Origin: GCA-002841655 sp964446775 | Lineage (GTDB): Bacteria > Patescibacteriota > Patescibacteriia > Patescibacteriales > UBA12465 | DNA length: 13,808 nucleotides | Direction of reading: 5' to 3' | Assembly (NCBI GenBank): GCA_964446775.1 | Contig: CAYURA010000024.1 | Coordinates: 1-13,808, forward strand | Position numbers and translations under genes: made by a program | Shown here: piece by piece, positions 7,076-12,518 of the stretch | Position numbering within the stretch: position 1 is the first letter of the stretch | Layout: the number at the start of each line of letters is the position of its first letter | The notes under the pieces: generated by a model | What the model saw: only the letters and a program-made list of their open reading frames with translations | Told to the model about the DNA's origin: nothing | The model's database searches: none

Positions 7076-7299
7076 AGGGATGATTAAATTAATTCTGTGT
7101 AAAATAGTTATCACAACGAAACGTATTCACTCTTAATTGTTGGCTTATTTGCCATAATTTACTTAATTTTCTTATACCAGTAGGGGATTTCTCGTGTAAT
7201 TTATTCATACACGAGAATTATCCCCGAAAACGTCCAAATTTACTATTACATTAGCTAATATTTTAAATATCTTTACACATAATTAATTTAATCATCCCT
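7076..7299. mobile_element. MITE-like non-autonomous element, 224 bp
   Basis: The ends are 28-bp terminal inverted repeats (7076-7103 and 7272-7299) matching at 27 of 28 positions, starting AGGGATGATTAAATTAATT and ending with TGTGTAAA. The flanks carry the direct repeat TATATG (7070-7075 and 7300-7305), 7 bp if the adjoining T is counted, which fits a target-site duplication. No coding frame lies inside; the interior is AT-rich with one long hairpin. The inner TGTGTAAA motif recalls ends of IS256-family elements, but that assignment is a guess. A full-length partner is not in the window. Confidence 0.75.
7183..7225. repeat. Long imperfect hairpin inside the MITE-like element
   Basis: GGGGAT plus TTCTCGTGTA (7183-7198) pairs with TACACGAGAA (7208-7217) and ATCCCC (7220-7225). 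Only a 2-nt bulge interrupts the 16 pairs, and the loop is 9 nt. It has no U-tract on either side and is probably a structural feature of the element. Confidence 0.7.
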
Positions 7300-7331
7300 T
7301 ATATGAACGACAAAAATGAACAAACAATTAA

Positions 7332-8068
7332 GGCTCTAAACTAGCAGGCTAGACTATAAGCAGTATTTTTTAAGTATATTAATTAGCTCTTTTTCAAGTA
7401 TATCATTTGACCGAACATATCGCCATTCACACTCCTTTAAGTGAAGAACAAAGTTCTTTTTAACACCATTAAATTTAGCTAATCTTCTCTTAGTAAAACT
7501 CCAGAAATTCTCAATACCATTAACATGAATGCCATGTCCTTTAAAAAATTCATTATCACCATGATTAACTCTAAAGTGTTTATCATAACCTACATCAACT
7601 AAACCATCATATCCCCGCCAACCATCAGAATAGATTACAACTGACTTATCAATTCTCCCTTTAATAATGGCTCGCAACACACTTTTCTTACAGTTAGGGA
7701 TTATTTCTGTATAGACATGACCATCTCTTTTTAAAATACCAAAGACTGGTTGTTTCTGAGTGCCACGTCCTCGCTTTAATTTGCCTCTATAACCTCTTTT
7801 TCTTCTCGCTCCGAAGTAACTCTCATCTACTTCTGCCTCACCAAATATTTGCTCGAATTCTTTAGACTGATAAGCATAAATTACCCTACGAAAAACATTG
7901 TACCAGTGATTAATCGTATTACGATTTATGCCCAGCAACTTAGCTGTTTTTGAGGCATTAATATCCAAAGAAAAACACTTAATAATTTTTTTAATCTTAT
8001 AAATCGATAATTTGGCTTATTTTAGCATAGATATCTATTATATCATAGATGGCTGCTAGTCTAGAGCC
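7332..8068 (-). mobile_element. IS1595-family insertion sequence (IS1016-like), 737 bp
   Basis: The ends GGCTCTAAACTAGCAG (7332-7347) and its inverted copy at 8053-8068 match at 15 of 16 positions; the adjoining A/T pair extends this to 16 of 17. The single transposase frame fills the element. Flanking 8-mers AACAATTA (7323-7330) and AATAATCA (8070-8077) agree at 6 of 8, which may be a decayed 8-bp target duplication or chance in AT-rich DNA. The element lies 32 bp from the MITE-like element, so this spot has collected insertions. Confidence 0.85.
7354..7968 (-). CDS. IS1595-family transposase, probably inactivated at its start
   Basis: DDE-type transposase of the ISXO2-like/IS1016 group, which lacks the N-terminal zinc ribbon of larger relatives. 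A helix-turn-helix (ASKTAKLLGINRNTINHWY) precedes the catalytic core. The core has Asp48 in EVDESYFGARRKRGYRG, Asp115 in VIYSDGWRGY and Glu155 in VNGIENFWSFTKRRL (numbering from the TTG at 7968). The C-terminus with HLKECEWRY looks complete. The frame stays open and homologous-looking upstream of the TTG to 8016 (AKLSIYKIKKIIKCFSLD). Immediately before that lies ATG-CTA-AAA-TAA (8028-8017) in the same frame, as if the original start at 8028 had been cut off by a stop at codon 4. Expression would need TTG or another non-ATG start. Confidence 0.85.
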   Translation of the reverse strand: MDINASKTAKLLGINRNTINHWYNVFRRVIYAYQSKEFEQIFGEAEVDESYFGARRKRGYRGKLKRGRGTQKQPVFGILKRDGHVYTEIIPNCKKSVLRAIIKGRIDKSVVIYSDGWRGYDGLVDVGYDKHFRVNHGDNEFFKGHGIHVNGIENFWSFTKRRLAKFNGVKKNFVLHLKECEWRYVRSNDILEKELINILKKYCL

Positions 8069-8211
8069 TAATAATCATTATAATTATCCCTAATCATTCT
8101 TCTCCAAATAGATGTCTCGTTTTTATCACCAATATTACTTTTATGATAAACAAGAAGAATTTTTATTTCTTTAGTCTTCTTGCTTAAAGATAAAATACAG
8201 CGGTTTCGTGT
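8068..8211 (-). pseudogene. C-terminal remnant of a small toxin-like protein next to the IS
   Basis: An open frame of 47 codons without a start codon (an in-frame TAG precedes it at 8212-8214) encodes LSKKTKEIKILLVYHKSNIG and then ETSIWRRMIRDNY. The hydrophobic beta-strand ILLVYHKS followed by a polar C-terminal helix resembles the end of RelE/ParE-type mRNA interferase folds, but this is recognition by eye only. Its last codon overlaps the IS end, so the insertion either created its stop or truncated it. It follows repeat A on the minus strand. Confidence 0.3.
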
Positions 8212-8256
8212 CTACTTTTTAGGGCACAGTTCAAGTTAAAACTGCTTTTTCGTAAC

Positions 8257-8348
8257 TGCGGGCTACATCGTGCTGGAACCGTATTGCGTCAAGCCCAGCA
8301 AGGCTTTTCGGTGATTTTTTAAAGCTTTAATAAATAAGATCCTCGTGC
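8257..8348 (-). repeat. Dispersed structured repeat, copy A (92 bp)
   Basis: Closely related along its whole length to copy B (12397-12489): both run from TGCGGGCTA to GATCCTCGTGC on the plus strand, with a handful of substitutions and one indel. TGC-GGGCT (8257-8264) can pair with AGCCC-A-GCA (8292-8300), leaving one bulged A; GCTGG with CCAGC is a competing stem. It lies downstream of the abiE operon, 233 bases from the AbiEii stop. Confidence 0.85.
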
Positions 8349-8400
8349 ACCTTATATTTTTTAAAAAGTGACAAAAGTGACACAAAATCAAGATTTAAAG

Positions 8401-8580
8401 TTACATGTTCGTGTCATTTTTTACCACAAAATAATCTATCTTTGTTTTTGCTCCATCTAACACCTTATCATCGAAAGAAAACTTATTAAAAGGTGCTATC
8501 CCTCTCCCCGAATATTCGAATGTTTTGTATAAATAACTCAAGAAAAGAGCCTGTATATCTATAGCAACGAATACAGCCTT
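8401..8580 (-). pseudogene. 59-codon open frame continuing in frame past the AbiEii stop
   Basis: Directly after the AbiEii TAA (8581-8583) the same frame stays open for 59 codons to a TAA at 8401, with protein-like content: KAVFVAIDIQALFLSYLY, then FNKFSFDDKVLDGAKTKIDY. There is no ATG, GTG or TTG at its head. It may be the remnant of another gene (the opening faintly recalls NYN-domain starts), a lost extension of AbiEii, or chance. The family is not recognised. Confidence 0.25.
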
Positions 8581-9294
8581 TTATTTTATTACCGACATGT
8601 AATTTTTCAGCATAAAGATAGAGTCGGCCTTCAAATGATTTCTAATCCATGCTTTTTCTTTTTCACTATCGACAAGCTCTCCCAACCCCTGCAACATCTG
8701 ATTGTCTCTCACTTTTTCTATGAAAGCTACACAATCAGCCAAATATTCTTTGGTAGTTTTACTGGTTCTTTCTTTGATCACTTCAGTATTAATATCCCAA
8801 TTGCTTTTGGCAAAATAATGGATGTCGTAAATGTCTCTCATGGCAGTCTCGTTCCTCAAAGTCAAAGCCGACAGCTTACTGGCAAACAAATAATCTTTTT
8901 TGGCGGCAAACATTGAAATGCCAAGATATTCTTTTATCTCATAGTGGTCTTGAATATTTTCTACCAGCTTTCTGACATTTATCTCAACCTTGATATTTTG
9001 ATCATCGTCACCGTAGGAAAGTAGCGCAAAAACTGTAAATCTTTTTATGTATTGATCTTTAACCTCTCCATACTTGCTTAAAATAGCCACGATTTTTTCA
9101 AACACTAATTTTTGGTTTTCATCATTTACTACCAGCAAATCAAAATCCAAGTCGACCGAGAATCTCGACAGATTATAAAAAAAGTAGGCACAAGTACCAC
9201 CCTTGAATCCCAAGAGCGGACTGATTGTGACATCAGTATAGATGTCTTTCAAAATTTGCCCCATTATTAACTGATGTTTTTCTCTATTGAGCAT
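8581..9294 (-). CDS. abiEii: AbiEii-type nucleotidyltransferase toxin
   Basis: Toxin of the AbiE type IV toxin-antitoxin system, linked in other bacteria to abortive phage infection; characterised relatives are nucleotidyltransferases. The 237-aa product has the family motifs: GFKGGTCAYFF (29-39) then RFSVDLDFDL (44-53) with the metal-binding Asp48 and Asp50, VEINVRKL (103-110), and FASKLSALTLRNETAMRDIYDIH split by Lys140, Arg153 and Asp157 (137-159). All expected acidic and basic residues are present, so it should be active. Its ATG at 9294 lies inside the end of abiEi (11-bp overlap), typical of translational coupling; no Shine-Dalgarno is seen. Confidence 0.9.
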   Translation of the reverse strand: MLNREKHQLIMGQILKDIYTDVTISPLLGFKGGTCAYFFYNLSRFSVDLDFDLLVVNDENQKLVFEKIVAILSKYGEVKDQYIKRFTVFALLSYGDDDQNIKVEINVRKLVENIQDHYEIKEYLGISMFAAKKDYLFASKLSALTLRNETAMRDIYDIHYFAKSNWDINTEVIKERTSKTTKEYLADCVAFIEKVRDNQMLQGLGELVDSEKEKAWIRNHLKADSIFMLKNYMSVIK

Positions 9295-9856
9295 AATTTT
9301 TGCGATATTTAGCTAATCGTTTTATTAATTCCTTGTTGTTATAAATTTTTACCAATTCATCACATTTTTCCCAGTTGATTGATTTCAAATTATCAAAGTA
9401 GTAATTCGGGAATAAGTAAATCATATCCAAGAAAGCTCTTTCAGTGGTGGCCACGCTGTAGTTATCTTTATTGACAACACCCATGGAATTAAACAGGATT
9501 GAATCTTTTAATTTTCTAAAGGTAAAAGTATTTTTATCTACGGTCATTGTTTTTGGCCACTTGGAGACCACAAAAATTGTATCGTAGTGTTGAAAAATCA
9601 CACCGGCTTCTCTCAAAACCGTTTCGAAGCTGATATAAGATGGGGTGTAAATGCTGGTTGCCAATTCTTTCGGGCTGTAGTCTTTATTCTTGGCAAAAAC
9701 TCCCCGAGTCAGTCTGATCAGAGCTTTCTGTTTTACATAGTAGGCAGTTTTGGCATACAAGCCTTCCTCGTTATTTTCTTGCCAAATCAAAGCCAAGTCC
9801 TTGTTAGATAGGATTGTTTTGGGGGATTGGTATAATTTTGCGATTAAACTGTTCAT
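9284..9856 (-). CDS. abiEi: AbiEi-type antitoxin with winged-helix domain
   Basis: Antitoxin and probable autorepressor of the AbiE pair. The 190-aa product begins with a winged-helix DNA-binding region (about 1-55, including YYVKQKALIRLTRGVFAK), followed by the antitoxin domain with the characteristic PSYISFETVLREAGVI (about 82-97) and VATTERAFLDMIYLFPNY (about 136-153). The length is near that of the compact AbiEi_4-like members. It is first in the operon and overlaps abiEii. A good promoter and an inverted repeat lie 18-70 bp upstream. ATG at 9856. Confidence 0.88.
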   Translation of the reverse strand: MNSLIAKLYQSPKTILSNKDLALIWQENNEEGLYAKTAYYVKQKALIRLTRGVFAKNKDYSPKELATSIYTPSYISFETVLREAGVIFQHYDTIFVVSKWPKTMTVDKNTFTFRKLKDSILFNSMGVVNKDNYSVATTERAFLDMIYLFPNYYFDNLKSINWEKCDELVKIYNNKELIKRLAKYRKNYAQ

Positions 9857-9873
9857 ATTGATAATGTTTGACT

Positions 9874-9896
9874 GAACTGATAATTAATCACAGTTC
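9874..9896 (-). promoter_or_regulatory. Candidate AbiEi operator (inverted repeat)
   Basis: GAACTG (9874-9879) and CAGTTC (9891-9896) are perfect inverted half-sites separated by 11 bp of AT-rich sequence that is itself partly symmetric. The right half covers the predicted transcription start. AbiEi proteins are known to bind inverted repeats in their own promoters, so this is a natural operator candidate. Confidence 0.45.
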
Positions 9897-9897
9897 C

Positions 9898-9926
9898 ATT
9901 GTATATTATTGTAAAAAGTAAGTCAA
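9898..9926 (-). promoter_or_regulatory. Promoter of the abiE operon
   Basis: On the minus strand TTGACT (plus 9921-9926), a 17-nt spacer and TACAAT (plus 9898-9903): five of six consensus bases in each box with ideal spacing. Predicted start near 9891, leader about 35 nt. Confidence 0.65.
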
Positions 9927-9941
9927 CTGGCTAAAAGTGGA

Positions 9942-9986
9942 TGCGTTATAGGCTCGGGGTGGCTCCGCGTGCTGGAGGAACGGTTT
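9942..9986 (-). repeat. Dispersed repeat family, divergent copy E
   Basis: On the plus strand it starts TGCG and ends GTGCTGGAGGAACGGTTTT, matching the ends of the other copies. The middle differs: CTCC (9963-9966) and GGAG (9974-9977) can form a short hairpin. It lies 16 bp beyond the stop of the histidine phosphatase gene and just upstream of the abiE promoter. Confidence 0.55.
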
Positions 9987-10002
9987 TAAAGTATAATTCT
10001 GG

Positions 10003-10620
10003 CTAATGGTTGTGCTGTTTTGTTTTTACAATAAGACGATTTTCTGGCTTAGTATCTTTATCTAGTAATAATAACTCTGTATTTCCAAAATGAAAATCAG
10101 TTAAAACATTCTTCCATGGTAAATTATAATAGGTGGCATAAATCATTTTACCAATATCACCGTGCGTGGCTAATAAAATATTTTCACCAAAATTCTGTTG
10201 CTCAATCCATTTGAATAATTTATTTGCCCTATCCATTAACTGAGGAAAGGTTTCGGCGCCTTGAGGTGATAAAAAGTATGTTATTTTGTTAGTGCTTATA
10301 ATATCAGGCGAACACATAGACTGAATATTTTTAATCATTTCACCTGTCATAATCCCAAAATCACGCTCAATAAGCATTTCCAATTTTTTAGGTTTATCAA
10401 GCTCGAGTGCATTAGTTATAGCTTCTGCGGTTTTGTATACTCTTAATAATGGTGAGCTAAAAACTTTTCCAATTTTTAAATTGTGATTTTTAATATTTTG
10501 TGCCAAACTTAAGGCTTGTTCAACTCCAGCCTTAGTTAAGGGTTTGTCGCGATGTCCATTCAAAATACCACTGGCATTGTCCTCATCTTGTCCATGACGA
10601 GCTAAATAAATTTTTATCAT
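10003..10620 (-). CDS. Histidine phosphatase superfamily protein (phosphoglycerate mutase-like)
   Basis: Branch 1 histidine phosphatase, cytosolic; the substrate cannot be told from sequence. With ATG at 10620 the product is 205 aa and begins MIKIYLARHGQDEDN. The catalytic set is complete: Arg8 and His9 (phosphohistidine) in ARHG, Arg60 in SSPLLR, Glu85 in LIERDFG and His153 in ATHGD. The MTGE segment after Glu85 is typical of the family. A TTG at 10668 extends the frame, but that TTG is part of the -35 box. A weak Shine-Dalgarno-like AAGGA lies 13 nt before the ATG. It is a single-gene unit, with copy E downstream and copy F with a palindrome upstream. Confidence 0.9.
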   Translation of the reverse strand: MIKIYLARHGQDEDNASGILNGHRDKPLTKAGVEQALSLAQNIKNHNLKIGKVFSSPLLRVYKTAEAITNALELDKPKKLEMLIERDFGIMTGEMIKNIQSMCSPDIISTNKITYFLSPQGAETFPQLMDRANKLFKWIEQQNFGENILLATHGDIGKMIYATYYNLPWKNVLTDFHFGNTELLLLDKDTKPENRLIVKTKQHNH

Positions 10621-10639
10621 AATATTATTAGTTTCCTTA

Positions 10640-10668
10640 ATTTTAGCAAGGTCGGTTCTAAAGCACAA
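10640..10668 (-). promoter_or_regulatory. Promoter of the histidine phosphatase gene
   Basis: On the minus strand TTGTGC (plus 10663-10668), a 17-nt spacer and TAAAAT (plus 10640-10645). The predicted leader is about 13-15 nt and includes AAGGA. Confidence 0.5.
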
Positions 10669-10680
10669 TTACCATATTTA

Positions 10681-10705
10681 AAAATAGTTCAAATTGAACT
10701 ATTTT
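10681..10705. promoter_or_regulatory. Perfect 12-bp inverted repeat upstream of the phosphatase promoter
   Basis: AAAATAGTTCAA (10681-10692), one central base, and its exact reverse complement (10694-10705). It could be a dimeric operator 13 bp upstream of the -35 box. It could also be a weak terminator for the gene further upstream on the minus strand, since four to five T residues end the arm. Confidence 0.5.
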
Positions 10706-10710
10706 ATGTG

Positions 10711-10738
10711 TGCGGGGTGTTAGGGACGCTATTCTAAC
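10711..10738 (-). repeat. Dispersed repeat family, divergent copy F
   Basis: On the plus strand it begins TGCGGGGTGTTAGGGACG, close to TGCGGAGAGGGTGGGACG of copy D with a one-base shift. GTTAG and CTAAC inside it can form a 5-bp stem followed by TTTTT on the plus strand. It lies 20 bp beyond the stop of the BRO-N/DinD-like pseudogene. The GCTGGAACCG end is not evident, so membership is tentative. Confidence 0.4.
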
Positions 10739-10757
10739 TTTTTCTGACTAAAATAAC

Positions 10758-11159
10758 TTATTGATTCCTATTTGTTAACAACTTCTTTTTAGCGCCTGAT
10801 AACTGTTTAAAATTTTCGCTGCTAATGATTTTTTTTCCAGTTTTTTGTTCTAATTCCAGTCTGGCATTTTTAGCGATTGTGCCACCTTTTCAAGCTGGTA
10901 TTTTATTATCTTCTAGACCTTTTGTTTCCATTGTTTCAGCAATCTGTTGAGTAGAAAGTTCTGCTAAAGCGGTAAAAACTAATTCCGCATCAGTCATGTG
11001 ATCACGCAAGTTTTCCGTTTTTAAATTTTTGTAATCTTTGCGTTCCTTAACGCTTAGGTTGCTCCATTCCTGGTGAATTATATTAGTTAAAATTGCATAT
11101 TCTTCCTTTTCTTTTACCTCATTATTTTTCCAATAATCAGTGAGCTTATTCCTCACTTC
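10758..11159 (-). pseudogene. BRO-N/DinD-like gene, 3' part (after the first nonsense codon)
   Basis: Continues the reading frame of the 5' part after a TAA at 11160-11162 with EVRNKLTDYWKNNEVKEKEEY. The middle (ILTNIIHQEWSNLSVKERKDY, then HMTDAELVFTALAELSTQQI split by RD) is the typical C-terminal region of DinD-like proteins. A second stop, TGA at 10890-10892, interrupts it where relatives often have Arg or Lys, after GLEDNKIPA. The frame then runs on with KGGTIAKNARLELEQKTGKK to a TAA at 10758-10760. A GTG at 11156 could start an 88-aa fragment, but the frame continuity shows this is one broken gene. Confidence 0.85.
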
Positions 11160-11624
11160 TTACCCCATCATTCTTTGTTGAATCCATTTTGAGCTTCTGC
11201 CCATTTTTTGCCAATAGCCACGACTGCGATTTAATGCTTTTTCTGGATCAGCTATTTCCTGTACTCTCTCATAGCCGACTTTAGCCAACCATATTTTTAT
11301 AGGCTCAGCCTTTTTAGAGGGAATAGATTGAATTAAACGAAATAAAGTTTCTGTGTTAGTAACGTCAGTTTTATAAAATTTTCCATCAATAGACTGTAAT
11401 TTCAGTTTGTCACATTTTGTGACAATCTCACTTCCTTCATTTTTCAAACGATTTTTTAGAGTAGTCCAATAACTTTGTGCTTTTTTAAAGTTCCCCTGGC
11501 CTGTCAATACAGCAACAATATCAATAATACTAAAATACCATGTTTCAAGCTCGTCGTTCCAAACACGACGAATTTTACTACCTTCAAATATGGCAATAGA
11601 TTTTTTATTAATTGTATCAGACAT
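11160..11624 (-). pseudogene. BRO-N/DinD-like gene, 5' part (antirepressor-type N-terminal domain)
   Basis: With ATG at 11624 this encodes 154 aa starting MSDTINKKSIAIFEGSKIRR. The BRO-N-like domain has WYFSIIDIVAVLTGQ (about 29-43), YWTTLKNRLKNEGSE and the VTNTETLFRLIQSIPSKKAE region (about 89-108), then IKIWLAKVGYERVQEIADPE. BRO-N proteins include phage antirepressors and the SOS-linked DinD; function here is unknown. It stops at a TAA after QQRMMG, where relatives usually read on through QEVRNKL, so a CAA (Gln) to TAA change is likely. An in-frame ATG at 11681 exists but falls before the extended -10 promoter. The whole locus spans 10758-11624, about 289 codons. Confidence 0.85.
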
Positions 11625-11651
11625 AATATTAACTTGTGTTTGTATATATGT

Positions 11652-11660
11652 ATTATAACA
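11652..11660 (-). promoter_or_regulatory. Extended -10 promoter of the BRO-N/DinD-like gene
   Basis: TGTTATAAT on the minus strand (TGn plus perfect TATAAT, -10 box at plus 11652-11657). It ends 27 nt before the ATG at 11624, for a leader of about 21 nt. The -35 is weak, as allowed for extended -10 promoters. Confidence 0.45.
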
Positions 11661-11681
11661 AAAATATCTCCAACATCCCAT

Positions 11682-11913
11682 TAATTTTTAATAAAAATAA
11701 AATAAAATTTATCAAATATAAATACATTAAATATTGGCTAATTAATAAGTTTTTAAGTCAAATTAAAACCACGTTATCTTAATTAACAAATATTTTTATT
11801 TAAAAGAATCTTCTTAAATTACCAATACAAAAGAACAAAATACGCATACAGCCCCATTTCGTACTAATCTTTTGCAGGGATGATCAGACGTAGTTGAAAC
11901 TTTTATGTAAACC
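11682..11913. other. Gene-free AT-rich stretch
   Basis: About 230 bases of strongly AT-rich DNA with no convincing frame, RNA gene or terminal repeats. The last part, around 11850-11900, is less AT-rich (CGCATACAGCCCC, GGGATGATCAGACG) but matches nothing I recognise. Confidence 0.6.
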
Positions 11914-11938
11914 AAAAAACAAGGCTAAACCTTGTTTT
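11914..11938 (-). terminator. Intrinsic terminator after the Janus-like gene and copy C
   Basis: CCTTGTTTT and AAAACAAGG form a 9-bp stem (arms at plus 11916-11924 and 11930-11938) with a 5-nt loop. On the minus strand the 3' arm ends in six consecutive T residues. It lies 55 nt beyond the stop codon at 11993, just after copy C, and closes the minus-strand unit. Confidence 0.7.
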
Positions 11939-11945
11939 GACTTAC

Positions 11946-11970
11946 TGCGGGCTACCTCGGGCTGGAACCT
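11946..11970 (-). repeat. Dispersed repeat family, short copy C
   Basis: On the plus strand TGCGGGCTACCTCGGGCTGG followed by AACCT, nearly identical to the first 25 bases of copies A and B; the rest of the long form is absent. It lies 22 bp beyond the stop of the Janus-like gene, before the terminator. Confidence 0.8.
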
Positions 11971-11992
11971 TAATCTATAAAAATCTAATTTA

Positions 11993-12355
11993 TTATTCAC
12001 CTAAAACAATCTCATATTTACCCCTTATCGCAGTCTTCATAATTTCAACTAATTCAGCCTGTTTAACCTGTATAGGTCCTAGCTTCGAAGAAAAGCTATC
12101 TTCAAGAGTGATTTTGTTATTAAAAAAAGTAAACATTCCACCTCCTAAAACTTCTACATCGTCTTTATTAGCAGTCATTGATGTCAAAATTTCTGTATGA
12201 CTTACACCTGGCAAACTACCTAAAAAATATTCATCACTAAACTTTAATAATACAAATTTTTGAACGCCACCAAACCTTTCCGTATCAGGATCCAATTCAA
12301 AAATATTCTTTACATTTTTCTCAGCGTTAGATTTTTCAATTTGTTCAAAATTCAT
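11993..12355 (-). CDS. Janus/Ocnus family protein, phosphohistidine phosphatase (PHPT1)-like
   Basis: The 120-aa product resembles human PHPT1 by eye in segment order: QKFVLLKF (32-39) against FKYVLIRV; SHTEIL (52-57) against YHADIY, which carries the PHPT1 catalytic His, here His53; VEVLGGG (67-73) against CECLGGG; KITLEDSFSSKLGP (81-94) against KIHVYGYSMAYGP; and a final KYEIVLG against DYEVTW. This suggests removal of phosphate from phosphohistidine, but the similarity is distant and was not tested. The ATG at 12355 is preferred: the longer frame to 12433 would translate repeat B as an N-terminus, and a TATAAT lies 7 nt upstream of this ATG. It is a single-gene unit between copies B and C. 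No signal peptide. Confidence 0.6.
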   Translation of the reverse strand: MNFEQIEKSNAEKNVKNIFELDPDTERFGGVQKFVLLKFSDEYFLGSLPGVSHTEILTSMTANKDDVEVLGGGMFTFFNNKITLEDSFSSKLGPIQVKQAELVEIMKTAIRGKYEIVLGE

Positions 12356-12362
12356 AATTTTA

Positions 12363-12393
12363 ATTATATATCTAGCGCCTCGTGCTAGCACGA
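12363..12393 (-). promoter_or_regulatory. Leaderless-type promoter with palindrome, Janus-like gene
   Basis: A perfect TATAAT on the minus strand (plus 12363-12368) ends 7 nt before the ATG at 12355, so the transcript should start at or next to the ATG. The -35 region falls in the 14-bp perfect palindrome TCGTGCTAGCACGA (12380-12393), which recurs at 12913-12926 before the next gene upstream and could be an operator or a recombination junction. Confidence 0.5.
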
Positions 12394-12396
12394 TGA

Positions 12397-12489
12397 TGCG
12401 GGCTATCTCGGGCTGGAGCCGTAATTTCGGCAAGCCCAGTAAGGCTTTTCGGTGCTTTTTTAAGCCTTTAATAAATAAGATCCTCGTGC
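12397..12489 (-). repeat. Dispersed structured repeat, copy B (93 bp)
   Basis: Long form, homologous to copy A. Predicted pairings on the plus strand: GGGCT with AGCCC around GCCG...CGGC, and AAGGCTT (12441-12447) with AAGCCTT (12461-12467 region). It ends with CCTCGTGC, and CTCGTGC recurs at the start of the adjoining palindrome, so the copy is bracketed by the same heptamer. It lies 29 bp beyond the stop of the 124-aa gene and upstream of the Janus-like gene. Confidence 0.85.
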
Positions 12490-12518
12490 GTTATATCAAC
12501 CCAATTAATCAATTAATC

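Noticed and set aside
7323..8077. Firm 8-bp target duplication around the IS1595 element
   Set aside because: Only 6 of 8 bases agree in AT-rich flanks, which chance can give.
8635..9811. Plus-strand frames opposite abiEii and abiEi (8635-8916, 9587-9811)
   Set aside because: Shadows of two recognised overlapping genes; no family resemblance.
10621..10668. Histidine phosphatase start at TTG 10668
   Set aside because: The TTG lies in the -35 hexamer of a 17-nt-spaced promoter; the ATG at 10620 starts exactly at the expected beta strand before RHG.
10758..11624. Recoding of TAA or TGA as sense codons
   Set aside because: TAA and TGA both end intact genes here (thrS with TAA, the C39-like peptidase with TGA); nonsense mutation is simpler.
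11475..12200. Plus-strand frames at 11475-11684 and 11937-12200
   Set aside because: They lie antisense to the BRO-N/DinD-like and Janus-like genes, and the second runs through repeat copy C.
12356..12433. 26-residue N-terminal extension of the Janus-like protein
   Set aside because: It would be translated from repeat copy B and the palindrome; the ATG at 12355 has a -10 box 7 nt upstream.
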